In this document: piece after piece, positions 39,193-46,980 of the stretch | Layout of the letters: each line of letters begins with the position of its first letter | How positions within the stretch are numbered: position 1 is the first letter of the stretch | NCBI RefSeq assembly: GCF_902499045.1 | Contig: NZ_CABVPL010000009.1 | Span: 1 to 64,000, forward strand | DNA from: Burkholderia latens | GTDB lineage: Bacteria > Pseudomonadota > Gammaproteobacteria > Burkholderiales > Burkholderiaceae | DNA: 64,000 nucleotides | Direction of reading: 5' to 3' | Notes under the pieces: model-generated | The model's input: the letters and a program-made list of their open reading frames with translations, nothing else | Told to the model about the DNA's origin: nothing | The model's database searches: none | Made by a program: the position numbers and the translations under genes

Positions 39193-40497
39193 ATGGGTGA
39201 CGGCAGCACGCGGCGCGACGCGCCGCCGCAACGACAGCAGCGCGACGAACCGGACGAGTCGCACGCCGACGGGCAGTTCGACCTGTTCGGCGCGCCCGGC
39301 GACGCGCGCGCGGACGACGATCACCCCGCAGGCGCCGGCGAGCACATGACGCCGGACGAACGCGGCGCCGCGCGCCTCGCGAAGGCAACTGCGCGCGCCG
39401 GCCGCGCGGCATCCCGCCCTTCCCCGGACCGCGAGCTGGAACCGGCGCCCGCCTCCGGCCTGCTATGGGACGAACCGTCCCCACCCGCCACGCCGCCGAC
39501 CAAAGGCCGGCGCCGGCGCGGCGTGCCGCCCGCACCGGTGTCCGCCGAAGTCGCCGACGCGGCGGCCGCGCTGCCGCCGAACGTGCGGCTCGGCACGTCG
39601 TCGTGGTATTTCCCCGGCTGGAACGGGATCGTCTACGACGGCGATTTCGCGCAGACGAAGCTGTCGCGCGAAGGGCTTGAAGCGTACGGCGCACATCCGC
39701 TGCTGAAAAGCGTGAGCCTCGACCGGTCGTTCTACGGCCCGCTGTCGGTGGCCGACTACCTGCGCTACGCGCAACAGGTGCCCGACGACTTCCGTTTCGT
39801 CGTGAAGGCGCCGGCGTCCGTCACCGACGCGGTCGTGCGCGGCCGGCGCGGCGAGCCGTCCGGCCCGAACCCGACCTTTCTCGACGCGCAGCTCGCCACG
39901 CAGGAGTTCGTGCAGCCGTGCATCGACGGGCTTGGCAAGAAGGCCGGCGTGCTGGTGTTCCAGTTTTCGCCGATGCCCGATCAACTGCTCGCCGAACCGG
40001 CGGCGCTGATCGACCGGCTGTCGGCGTTCTTCGCGGCGCTGCCGCCGCTGCCGCCCGATGCCGACGGCACGCGCTACGCGATCGAAATCCGCGACGCGTG
40101 CCTGCTCACGCCGCGCTTCATCCGCGCGCTGGCCGCGCTCGGCGTGCGCTACTGCGTCGGCCTGCATGCGCGGATGCCAGACCCGCTGCGCCAGGCGGCC
40201 GCGCTCGCGTTGCTCGACGGCGACGCGCCGGGCCCGCTGATTGTGCGCTGGAGCCTGCACGGCGGGTTCAAGTACGAACAGGCGAAGGCGAAGTACGAGC
40301 CGTTCGACAAGCTCGTCGACGAGGATCCGGCCACGCGCTCGGCGCTCGCTGAGCTGGCCGCGCGCTACGCGCTGGCCGGACAGCCGGTGATCATCACGAT
40401 CAACAACAAGGCGGAAGGGTCCGCGCCGCTGTCATGCATCGCGCTGGCGCGCGAGATCGCCGCCGCGTGCGCGCACTGGCGCAGCGAGGCGGCGTAA
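39193..40497 (+). CDS. DUF72 TIM-barrel protein with long disordered N-terminus
   Basis: This is 434 residues long. The DUF72 (YecE-like) barrel starts near residue 130 with VRLGTSSWYFPGWNGIVYD and includes LLKSVSLDRSFYGPLSVADYL, DDFRFVVKAPASVTD, VLVFQFSPMP and the late VIITINNKAEGSAPLSC. The first ~120 residues are charged, Pro/Ala/Asp-rich low complexity and not part of the family. It follows cfa by 23 bases on the same strand. Function of DUF72 is unknown. It marks the left edge of the AT-richer island. Confidence 0.88.
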   Translation: MGDGSTRRDAPPQRQQRDEPDESHADGQFDLFGAPGDARADDDHPAGAGEHMTPDERGAARLAKATARAGRAASRPSPDRELEPAPASGLLWDEPSPPATPPTKGRRRRGVPPAPVSAEVADAAAALPPNVRLGTSSWYFPGWNGIVYDGDFAQTKLSREGLEAYGAHPLLKSVSLDRSFYGPLSVADYLRYAQQVPDDFRFVVKAPASVTDAVVRGRRGEPSGPNPTFLDAQLATQEFVQPCIDGLGKKAGVLVFQFSPMPDQLLAEPAALIDRLSAFFAALPPLPPDADGTRYAIEIRDACLLTPRFIRALAALGVRYCVGLHARMPDPLRQAAALALLDGDAPGPLIVRWSLHGGFKYEQAKAKYEPFDKLVDEDPATRSALAELAARYALAGQPVIITINNKAEGSAPLSCIALAREIAAACAHWRSEAA

Positions 40498-40777
40498 GAC
40501 GGCAGTCTTTGCGTCGCCGACGTGTTGAAGCCCTGTGCGTGGGCTCCGGCGCCATCGGCCTGCACCGACACTCGTACAACGCTACTTTTAAGACTTGTTC
40601 TATTTACCGCACCGCCTGCCTTGACCAAAACGCCTATCCGTTCGGCCGATTTCCCGATTGACTCCATTGCCACATAGCTTTCTATACCAATAGCGACACA
40701 GCGATTCTACGATCGGGGTCGCGCCTGCCGAATGACTGAAGTGCCATCCAGTCATGTTGAAAAGGACCCCAATCGAT
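40498..40777. other. AT-richer intergenic stretch at the left edge of the effector island
   Basis: 280 bases between the DUF72 gene and the Tlde1 remnant. Base composition falls visibly from the host level after about 40570. No gene, repeat or integrase site could be supported. A ribosome-binding-like AAAGGA at 40761-40766 serves the next reading frame. Confidence 0.5.
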
Positions 40778-41311
40778 ATGCAGATATGCACGATGGACTA
40801 CAACGACCTCTCCAAAGACGGAAAAACAGTCAAATTGAAATGCCCCGGAGCGGGCACTTTCGATGTACTTTCCGGGATTGGGCGCTACGCAAATAAACCA
40901 AATTGCTCCGACATTTAAAAAGCGGCGATACCCCCCGGAACTTGCTGGATCGTTGACAGACCGACAGGAACGCGTGCCAACCAGGTCCGCGCCGAAGTCA
41001 TTGACTTGATGAATTTTTACAGAAGCCGCCACGCGGAGTGGTTCGGCCTTTATAGCTCCCAGACCATGGGCGACCATCTCTACGTATACGGAGTCGAGAG
41101 AGGAAACTTCAGGCTTCATCCGCTGAATACCGATGGCACAGGGGAATCCTGGGGATGCGTTACGTTTTATCGAAATTCAGACTTCCAAATCCTCAGGAAT
41201 GCACGCTTGCGAACCAGAAAAGTTGGCGTTCCAGGCGGGAGAGGACTGATGGCCTATGGTTTCGTGGAACTCAAAGGCATTCCCGACTTCGCCAAGTGTG
41301 ACGTGAAATGA
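40778..41311 (+). pseudogene. Tlde1-type (DUF2778) T6SS effector gene with an in-frame stop
   Basis: The frame from ATG 40778 (AAAGGA 11 bases before) reads MQICTMDYNDLSKDGKTVKL and stops at TAA 40916-40918 (codon 47). Reading on in the same frame gives IPPGTCWIVDRPTGTRANQV, WFGLYSSQTMGDHLYVYGVE, RGNFRLHP and ESWGCVTF, ending at 41311. This is the Tlde1 fold. Tlde1 is an L,D-transpeptidase-like type VI effector that attacks peptidoglycan precursors, with catalytic His114 and Cys127 still present. Total length of 177 codons is normal for the family, so one nonsense mutation is the only visible lesion. An ATG at 40754 would add 8 codons. An ATG at 41006 could start only the C-terminal half and lacks a ribosome binding site. 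G+C here is far below the neighbours (26 of 60 in 40861-40920). The next gene overlaps by ATGA. Confidence 0.82.
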
Positions 41312-41544
41312 AAAAACCGAGCTTTGCGATCATCTTTCCATGCCTGTCGGTCATCGCTTTCGTGCTGATCCCGAATAGATTGGTCGAGGATTTCGTTTTC
41401 AACCGTCTACATGTCAGCGGCGATGGCGAAGATGCAATGAACGACTTCTATCTCATGGCGTTGGCAATCAGGATTTCCATTTCCATGCTTGTCTCGTTGG
41501 CCATACTGGGCATCGCCGCCAAGGCCTTGACGACAAAGAGATAA
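41308..41544 (+). CDS. Small two-helix membrane protein, probable immunity partner of the Tlde1 effector
   Basis: This 78-residue protein has two hydrophobic segments, about 6-22 (FAIIFPCLSVIAFVLI) and about 51-73, with a short charged loop between that carries GDGEDAMND. The start ATG overlaps the effector stop codon (ATGA), implying coupled translation. Effector genes of the Tlde1 type are followed by an immunity gene whose product protects at the periplasmic side of the membrane. Position, size and topology fit that role, but I do not recognise the sequence itself. Base composition is AT-rich like the effector (30 of 60 G+C in 41341-41400). The frame is intact although the effector is broken. 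Confidence 0.65.
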   Translation: MKKPSFAIIFPCLSVIAFVLIPNRLVEDFVFNRLHVSGDGEDAMNDFYLMALAIRISISMLVSLAILGIAAKALTTKR

Positions 41545-41693
41545 CTTGGCGGCTCGCCAAACGGTGGCGCGCTAACCATGACGATCGGCACGCCACCGCA
41601 CGGGGCTGGACCCCCTTCACCTTCTTCGTACGGCCAACCACCATCATTGCGTTGCCACGCAACGCAACGCATGAACCGATTACGAAGTACCGC
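41545..41693. other. Right flank of the effector island, no gene supported
   Basis: 149 bases between the immunity-like gene and msrA. Short open frames exist on both strands, but none shows recognisable protein sequence or a ribosome binding site. Composition returns to host-like at about the msrA end. Confidence 0.45.
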
Positions 41694-42254
41694 TCACCCA
41701 CCGCGCAGCGACTTCAGCCGGTGCGAGAACTTCTGCCGGAATTTCGCGAGCTTCGGCCCGATCACGACCGAGCAATAGCCCTGCCCCGGATTGCGCGCGT
41801 AATAGTTCTGGTGATAGTCCTCGGCCGGCCAGTAGTTGTCGTCGAGCGGCACGACCTGCGTGACGATGGGCTGCCCGAACACCTGCTCGCGCTCCAGTTC
41901 GCGAATCACGTCGAGCGCGATGTCGCGCTGCTCGTCCGAATGCGTGAACACGACCGAACGGTATTGCGTGCCGACGTCGTTGCCCTGCCGGTTCAGCTGC
42001 GTCGGGTCGTGCGTCGCGAAGAAGATCTCGAGGATCTCGCGATAGCCGATGCGTGCCGGATCGAACGTCACGTTCACGACCTCCGCGTGCCCGGTGTCGC
42101 CTTCGCACACGTCGCGATAGCCGGGATTGCGCGTATGGCCGCCCGCGTATCCCGACTGGACGGCCGTCACGCCGTCGACGTCGAGGAACACGGCCTCCGT
42201 GCACCAGAAGCACCCGCCGCCAAGCGTCGCGGTTTCAAGCATGTCGTTCCCCAT
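41694..42254 (-). CDS. msrA: Peptide-methionine (S)-S-oxide reductase
   Basis: This 186-residue cytoplasmic repair enzyme reduces methionine-S-sulfoxide. The active-site GGGCFWCTE has nucleophile Cys15. YAGGHTRNPGYRDVCEGDTGHAEVV and DPTQLNRQGNDVGTQYRS are standard, and a resolving cysteine lies in NPGQGYCSVVIGPK. The start ATG at 42254 gives MGNDMLETATL; an ATG 15 codons upstream is less likely. It lies just right of the AT-rich island and converges on it. Confidence 0.96.
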   Translation of the reverse strand: MGNDMLETATLGGGCFWCTEAVFLDVDGVTAVQSGYAGGHTRNPGYRDVCEGDTGHAEVVNVTFDPARIGYREILEIFFATHDPTQLNRQGNDVGTQYRSVVFTHSDEQRDIALDVIRELEREQVFGQPIVTQVVPLDDNYWPAEDYHQNYYARNPGQGYCSVVIGPKLAKFRQKFSHRLKSLRGG

Positions 42255-42804
42255 GAAGTGTGTACCTCGTTGATGACGGCGGCCGTCACGCAGTCGCACC
42301 GTCGCGCTCGCGCGCCGGGCCGCCGATCCGTATCGCCGCTGCCCGGTTGCCCGGCGCGAAGCGGCACGCGTTCAAGTATCTCACTCGCGCATGAATCCGG
42401 CAGGATCGGCGCGTGCCGCGCCCGACCTGACGCGCGTTTCTCGACTACACTTAGGCACGCTTCGCCGCGACGGCATACCGTCCGGCTGCACGCAGCGTCC
42501 GATGCATGCCCGCCCTGATGCCAGCATCATCTGCCGGAACATCGATATGTACGCATTCGCAGATTCCGTCCGCGTCGCCAGCCCGGCCGCCGGTGTCCCG
42601 CACGCCGCCGCGCCGTCGCGTTGCCGCGAGCCTGCCGCCTCGGCAGTGCGGCAATCCAGTCCACCCCGCTTTCCTGCTTTTCCGACCTGATGCACGAGCG
42701 CGCGTGCCGCAAACGCATGCGGCCGCCGCGCAATCCGCTGACACGCACGTCCGCAGCGAACGGCCGTGCGCCCGTGATCCGATACAACCGAGAGAGGCAC
42801 CACG
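42255..42804. other. 550-base intergenic region upstream of the selenium-binding protein gene
   Basis: Gap between divergent msrA and the SBP56-type gene. GC-rich, with several open frames (for example 42391-42690) whose products are Arg/Pro/Ala-rich and unlike known proteins. A ribosome binding site GAGAGG at 42791-42796 serves the downstream ATG at 42805. I see no RNA gene or riboswitch. Confidence 0.4.
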
Positions 42805-44211
42805 ATGAGCATGCGGCCTGACCCGACCTTTCACGCTTCGCCGGAACTCGCGATGCAGGCGCCGGCGGAGGAGTTTGCGTATACATTGCTGCTGAGCCCC
42901 GATTTTTCCAGACCCGACGCGCTCGCCGTGATCGACGTGAAACCCGGCTCGTCGACCTACGGAAAAATCGTGCACACGGTGACGATGCCGAACACCGGCG
43001 ACGAGTTTCACCACTTCGGCTGGAATGCGTGTTCGTCGTCGCTGTCGCCGCTGACCGGCCACGCGTTTCTCGAGCGCCGCTTCCTGATCATCCCCGGACT
43101 GCGTTCGTCACGCATCTACGTGGTCGACACGAAGCCGCATCCGACGCAGGCGCGCATCCACAGGATCATCGAGCCCGACGAAATCTTCGCGAAGACCGGC
43201 TACTCGCGGCCGCACACGGTCCACTGCGGCCCCGAGGGCATCTACGTGAGCACGCTCGGCGGCGCCGGCAAGGACGGCACCGACGGCGCGCCGGGCATCT
43301 TCATCATGGATTGCGAGACCTTCGACGTGCTCGGCCGCTGGGAAATCGATCGCGGCCCGCAGGACAAGCATTACGACTTCTGGTGGAACCTGCCGCGCGA
43401 CTACATGGTGTCGAGCGAATGGGCGCTGCCGCCGCAGTTCGAGAACGGCATCGTGCCGGACGACCTGCTCGCGAACCGGTACGGCCACCGGCTGCATTTC
43501 TGGGATCTGCGCGCGCGCCGCAACGTGCAGACGATCGATCTCGGCGCGCACCACCAGATGGCGCTCGAGGTGCGCCCCGCGCACGATCCGGTGCGCGAAT
43601 ACGGCTTCGTTGGCGTCGTGGTCGACACGGCCAATCTCGAAGGATCGATCTGGACCTGGTGGCGCGAAGGCGGCCAGTTCCATGTGAAGAAGACCGCGAC
43701 GATCCCTGCCGAACCGGCCGCGGCCGACGAGCTGCCGCCGCTGCTGAAGGGCTTCGGCGCGGTGCCGCCGCTCGTGACCGACATCGACCTGTCGCTCGAC
43801 GACCGCTTCCTGTACGTATCGTGCTGGGGCACCGGCGAGATGCGCCAGTACGACGTGTCGGATCCGCACCATCCGGCGCTCACGGGATCGGTCAGGATCG
43901 GCGGGATCGTGCGCCGTGCGCCGCACACGAACGGCCGTGCGTTCGCGGGCGGCCCGCAGATGGTCGAGATCAGCCGCGACGGCCGCCGCGTGTACTGGAC
44001 CAACTCGCTGTATTCCACGTGGGACGACCAGTTCTATCCGGACGGCGTGCCGGCCGCGCAGGTGCTCGCGCATGCGGGGCCTGACGGCGGCCTGACGCTC
44101 GCCGACGATTACTGGGTCGAGTTCCCCGACGGCTATCGCGCGCACCAGATCCGGCTCGAAGGCGGCGACTGCTCGACCGACTCGTTCTGCTATCCGTCGG
44201 TCAAGCGTTGA
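42805..44211 (+). CDS. Selenium-binding protein 56 family / methanethiol oxidase
   Basis: This 468-residue seven-bladed beta-propeller belongs to the SELENBP1/MtoX family, copper-dependent oxidases of methanethiol to formaldehyde, sulfide and peroxide. Family blocks are DEFHHFGWNACSSSL, RPHTVHCGPEGIYVSTLG, DFWWNLPRDYMVSSEWALP, GHRLHFWDLRARR, AHHQMALEVRPAHDP, DRFLYVSCWGTGEMRQYDVSDP and GGPQMVEISRDGRRVYWTNSLYS. The paired histidines of the proposed copper site (HH, HCG, HHQ) are present. There is no signal peptide, unlike some periplasmic MtoX proteins. The gene overlaps the next one by TTGA. Confidence 0.9.
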   Translation: MSMRPDPTFHASPELAMQAPAEEFAYTLLLSPDFSRPDALAVIDVKPGSSTYGKIVHTVTMPNTGDEFHHFGWNACSSSLSPLTGHAFLERRFLIIPGLRSSRIYVVDTKPHPTQARIHRIIEPDEIFAKTGYSRPHTVHCGPEGIYVSTLGGAGKDGTDGAPGIFIMDCETFDVLGRWEIDRGPQDKHYDFWWNLPRDYMVSSEWALPPQFENGIVPDDLLANRYGHRLHFWDLRARRNVQTIDLGAHHQMALEVRPAHDPVREYGFVGVVVDTANLEGSIWTWWREGGQFHVKKTATIPAEPAAADELPPLLKGFGAVPPLVTDIDLSLDDRFLYVSCWGTGEMRQYDVSDPHHPALTGSVRIGGIVRRAPHTNGRAFAGGPQMVEISRDGRRVYWTNSLYSTWDDQFYPDGVPAAQVLAHAGPDGGLTLADDYWVEFPDGYRAHQIRLEGGDCSTDSFCYPSVKR

Positions 44212-44873
44212 GCACCGGCCTTCCCGCGCCGCTCGCGCTGTGGGCGGCGGTGCTCGCGAGCGGCGTCTATCACGGGCTCAATCCGGCGATGGGCTGGCCG
44301 CTCGCGGTATCGAACGCGCTGATGACGCGCCGCGGCGGCGCGCTCGTCGCGGCGCTAGGCTATCTGGCGCTCGGGCACGCGCTCGCGATGTTCATGGTGA
44401 TGCTGCCGTTCGGGCTGCTCGCCGCGCTGCTCGCGTGGCAGACGGCGATCCGGATCGGCGCGAGCGCGCTCGTGATCGGCTTCGGCGCCGTGTTGCTGAT
44501 CCGGCGGCGCCACCCGCGCGCACTCGCGCGGATTCCGCCCGCGCGGCTCGGGCTGTGGTCGTTCGCGGTCGCGCTCGCGCATGGCGCGGGGCTGATGCTG
44601 GTGCCGATCTATCTTGGACTGTGCGGGCTCGACGGCGACGCCGGTCATCGCGCGGCGGCCACGCTCATCGACGCGCATCTCGGCATGGCGCTCGTCGTCG
44701 CGGCCGTGCATGCGGCGGCGATGATCGCCGCGGGCGGCACGCTCGCGTGGCTCGTGTACCGCTATCTCGGGCTGACGTTCGTCGCGCGGAGCTGGTTCAA
44801 CCTCGACGCGGTCTGGGCGTCGAGCCTGATCGTGACGGGTGCGCTCGCGCTGGGGCTCGCGGCGGCGCGATAG
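44208..44873 (+). CDS. Polytopic membrane protein coupled to the SBP56 gene
   Basis: This 221-residue protein has six or so helices. It starts with TTG that overlaps the previous stop (TTGA). Conserved-looking histidines lie in GVYHGLNPAMGWPLAVSNAL, LALGHALAMFMV and LAHGAGLMLVPIYLGL. The arrangement of His-x-x-x-Pro near helix ends recalls metal-transport proteins such as the HupE/UreJ or sulfite exporter type, but I cannot assign a family firmly. Since the partner enzyme probably needs copper, a role in metal supply or sulfur-product export is a reasonable guess only. Confidence 0.75.
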   Translation: MSTGLPAPLALWAAVLASGVYHGLNPAMGWPLAVSNALMTRRGGALVAALGYLALGHALAMFMVMLPFGLLAALLAWQTAIRIGASALVIGFGAVLLIRRRHPRALARIPPARLGLWSFAVALAHGAGLMLVPIYLGLCGLDGDAGHRAAATLIDAHLGMALVVAAVHAAAMIAAGGTLAWLVYRYLGLTFVARSWFNLDAVWASSLIVTGALALGLAAAR

Positions 44874-45076
44874 AGGCGATGCGCGACCGCAGACAAATGG
44901 TTGGCGGATCGTCACTCGCGGCTCATCGGTCCGCGTTCGCGCACCAATAAAACGCGACGGAACGACAGCGTCCGCACGATTGCGTGCAGCGCGCGCCAGT
45001 GTTCGCTACCTCACGCTCGGCCCGCGATCCGCCGTCCGCACCGGCCCGGCGGTCGCGATTCCGCTAAAATCGGGCC

Positions 45077-45190
45077 ATGCGCACCACTTCCCAACCGACC
45101 GCCCCGGCCTTGCCGCCTTTCGTCCGCCGCGCCTGTCGCATCCGCCGCGCGCCGCGCCCGTCCGTCTCGTTCCCGATGGCCGTCCGATGA
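45077..45190 (+). CDS. Possible 37-residue leader ORF before the flavin reductase gene
   Basis: ATG at 45077 gives a basic Arg/Pro-rich 37-residue frame whose TGA overlaps the flavin reductase ATG (ATGA). A -10-like TAAAAT sits just upstream at 45065-45070. It may be a translated leader, or chance. The rest of the 313-base gap from 44874 shows nothing I can name. Confidence 0.25.
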   Translation: MRTTSQPTAPALPPFVRRACRIRRAPRPSVSFPMAVR

Positions 45191-45696
45191 ACCACGCGAC
45201 CCCGCCGGATTTCGATTCGGGCGCCTTTCGTCAGGCGCTCGGCCAGTTCGCGACCGGCGTCACCGTCATCACGACACGCGCGCCGTCCGGCCAGCTGATC
45301 GGCATCACCGCGAGTTCGTTCAACTCGGTCTCGCTCGACCCGCCGCTCGTGCTGTGGAGCCTCGCGCACAAATCGGCGTCGACGCCGGTGTTCCGCAGCA
45401 ACAGCCATTACGTGGTGAACGTGCTCGCGGCATCGCAGCTCGACCTGTGCAAGCGCTTCTCGACCTACAAGGGCGATCGTTTCGAAGGAATCGCGCACGC
45501 GGCCGGCAACTCGGGCATGCCGGTGCTCGACGGAGCGCTCGCGTGGTTCGAATGCCACAACCGCAGCCGCTACGACGAAGGCGACCACGTGATCTTCGTC
45601 GGCGAAGTGGAACGCTGCGGCGTGCGCGCCACGGCGGAAGGCGCGCCGCCGCTCGTGTTCCACGGCGGCGGCTTCCACGGCCTCACACCGCTTTGA
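45187..45696 (+). CDS. Flavin reductase domain protein (FMN-binding, HpaC-like)
   Basis: This 169-residue flavin reductase-like split-barrel protein shows FRQALGQFATGVTVITTRAPSGQLIGITASSFNSVSLDPPLVLWSL and ends with [13 protein letters not shown]. Such proteins supply reduced flavin to two-component monooxygenases. No monooxygenase gene is adjacent, so the partner is unknown. Its 3' end overlaps the convergent kynR by 14 bases. Confidence 0.88.
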   Translation: MNHATPPDFDSGAFRQALGQFATGVTVITTRAPSGQLIGITASSFNSVSLDPPLVLWSLAHKSASTPVFRSNSHYVVNVLAASQLDLCKRFSTYKGDRFEGIAHAAGNSGMPVLDGALAWFECHNRSRYDEGDHVIFVGEVERCGVRATAEGAPPLVFHGGGFHGLTPL

Positions 45697-46183
45697 TCGC
45701 CCCGGTGCGCGCCAGCCCGACCGGCGCGCCCGCTTCATCCTTGAGCGTCTGCAGCACGATGTTCGACCGGATGTCCATCACGCCCGGCGCCTTGTAGAGC
45801 CGGTTCAGCACGAAATCCGAATAGTGCTTGAGGTTGTGCGCGAGCACGCGCAGCAGATAGTGGCTCTCGCCGGTCACGACGAACGCGCCGACGACCTCCG
45901 GCCATTCGCGCAGCGCTTCCGCGAAGCGCTCGTGCCATTGATTCTCCTCGTTGCGCATCGACACCTGCACGAACGCCTCGAGCTCGAAACCGAGCTTCTC
46001 GCGGCTCAGGCACGCGCGATAGTGTTCGATCACGCCCTGCTCCTCGAGCAGGCGCATCCGGCGCAAACAAGCCGACGGCGAAAGCGAGATGCGTTCGGCC
46101 AGGTCGAGATTGCTGATTCTGCCCTCCTCCTGCAATACCGCGAGAATCCGGCAGTCGGTGGCATCGAGCGTGATCGCGTGCAT
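45683..46183 (-). CDS. kynR: Lrp/AsnC-family regulator, KynR-like
   Basis: This 166-residue protein has an AsnC-type helix-turn-helix at the N-terminus ([42 protein letters not shown] over about 6-50) and a RAM ligand-binding domain behind it ([42 protein letters not shown]). In Pseudomonas the Lrp-type KynR activates kynA, kynB and kynU in response to kynurenine. This gene is divergent from kynB at the head of the same three genes, which supports the name. The ATG at 46183 ([10 protein letters not shown]) fits the family; 31 upstream codons are open. Confidence 0.9.
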   Translation of the reverse strand: MHAITLDATDCRILAVLQEEGRISNLDLAERISLSPSACLRRMRLLEEQGVIEHYRACLSREKLGFELEAFVQVSMRNEENQWHERFAEALREWPEVVGAFVVTGESHYLLRVLAHNLKHYSDFVLNRLYKAPGVMDIRSNIVLQTLKDEAGAPVGLARTGAIKAV

Positions 46184-46222
46184 TTTTGTTCCCCCTTTCC
46201 CCGTCTGATTCGAATTATCTGC

Positions 46223-46237
46223 CAATCCGGCGGATTG
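46223..46237. promoter_or_regulatory. Candidate KynR operator between kynR and kynB
   Basis: CAATCCG, one base, CGGATTG: a perfect 7-1-7 inverted repeat in the 131-base divergent gap. A second palindrome ATTCGAAT (46208-46215) lies 7 bases to the left, and a related CATTCGAAG near 46281. Lrp-type proteins bind such 15-bp imperfect palindromes. Binding is inferred. Confidence 0.5.
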
Positions 46238-46314
46238 TCCATGTTTATTTCGCAAGCACTTTCTACGAGCGTCCACCTATCATTCGAAGGATCGATTCAC
46301 CGCTTCGTCATGCC

Positions 46315-46956
46315 ATGAACACACTCTGGGACATCTCGCCGCCCGTCAGCCCCGCCACCCCCGTATGGCCGGGCGACACGCCCGTTTCCGTCGAACGCGT
46401 GTGGCGGATGGAGGCCGGCTCGCCGGTCAACGTCGCACGCCTGACGCTGTCGCCGCACACGGGCGCGCACTGCGACGCGCCGCTGCATTACGACGCCGAC
46501 GGCGCGCCGATCGGCGCGGTGCCGCTCGATACCTATCTCGGCCCGTGCCGCGTGATCCACTGCATCGGCGCATCGCCGGTCGTGCGCCCGGCCGACGTGG
46601 AAGCCGCGCTCGCCGGCGTGCCGCCGCGCGTGCTGCTGCGCACGTATGCGCGCGCCGCGGTCGAGCAATGGGACAACGACTTCTGCGCGGTCGCGCCCGA
46701 GACCATCGACCTGCTCGACGCGCGCGGCGTGAAGCTGATCGGCATCGATACGCCGTCGCTCGACCCGCAGGACTCGAAGACGATGGACGCGCATCGCCGC
46801 GTACGCGCGCACCGGATGGCGATCCTCGAAGGGATCGTGCTCGACGACGTGCCGGCCGGCGACTACGAGCTGATCGCGCTGCCGCTGAAGTTCGCGACGC
46901 TCGACGCGAGCCCCGTGCGCGCGGTGCTGCGCGCGCTGCCTGCGCACGCTTCCTGA
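46315..46956 (+). CDS. kynB: Kynurenine formamidase
   Basis: This 213-residue metal-dependent cyclase-family hydrolase converts N-formylkynurenine to kynurenine. The metal motif is [21 protein letters not shown] (His-x-Gly-x-His-x-Asp). Other blocks are [30 protein letters not shown] and the C-terminal [25 protein letters not shown]. The start ATG is at 46315, the first gene of kynBUA; 24 bases separate it from kynU. Confidence 0.96.
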   Translation: MNTLWDISPPVSPATPVWPGDTPVSVERVWRMEAGSPVNVARLTLSPHTGAHCDAPLHYDADGAPIGAVPLDTYLGPCRVIHCIGASPVVRPADVEAALAGVPPRVLLRTYARAAVEQWDNDFCAVAPETIDLLDARGVKLIGIDTPSLDPQDSKTMDAHRRVRAHRMAILEGIVLDDVPAGDYELIALPLKFATLDASPVRAVLRALPAHAS

Positions 46957-46980
46957 TTACCCAACCTACGAACTCACATC

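Noticed and set aside
41006-41311. Separate short gene starting at the internal ATG of the Tlde1 region
   Set aside because: It lacks a ribosome binding site and would code only half a domain; the in-frame upstream part shows it belongs to one gene with a stop codon.
41578-41778. Small plus-strand frame right of the immunity-like gene
   Set aside because: No ribosome binding site, Pro/Ser/Arg-rich, and overlaps the end of msrA; not supported as a second immunity gene.
42391-42690. 99-codon frame upstream of the SBP56 gene
   Set aside because: Low-complexity product, no ribosome binding site, another frame open on the opposite strand.
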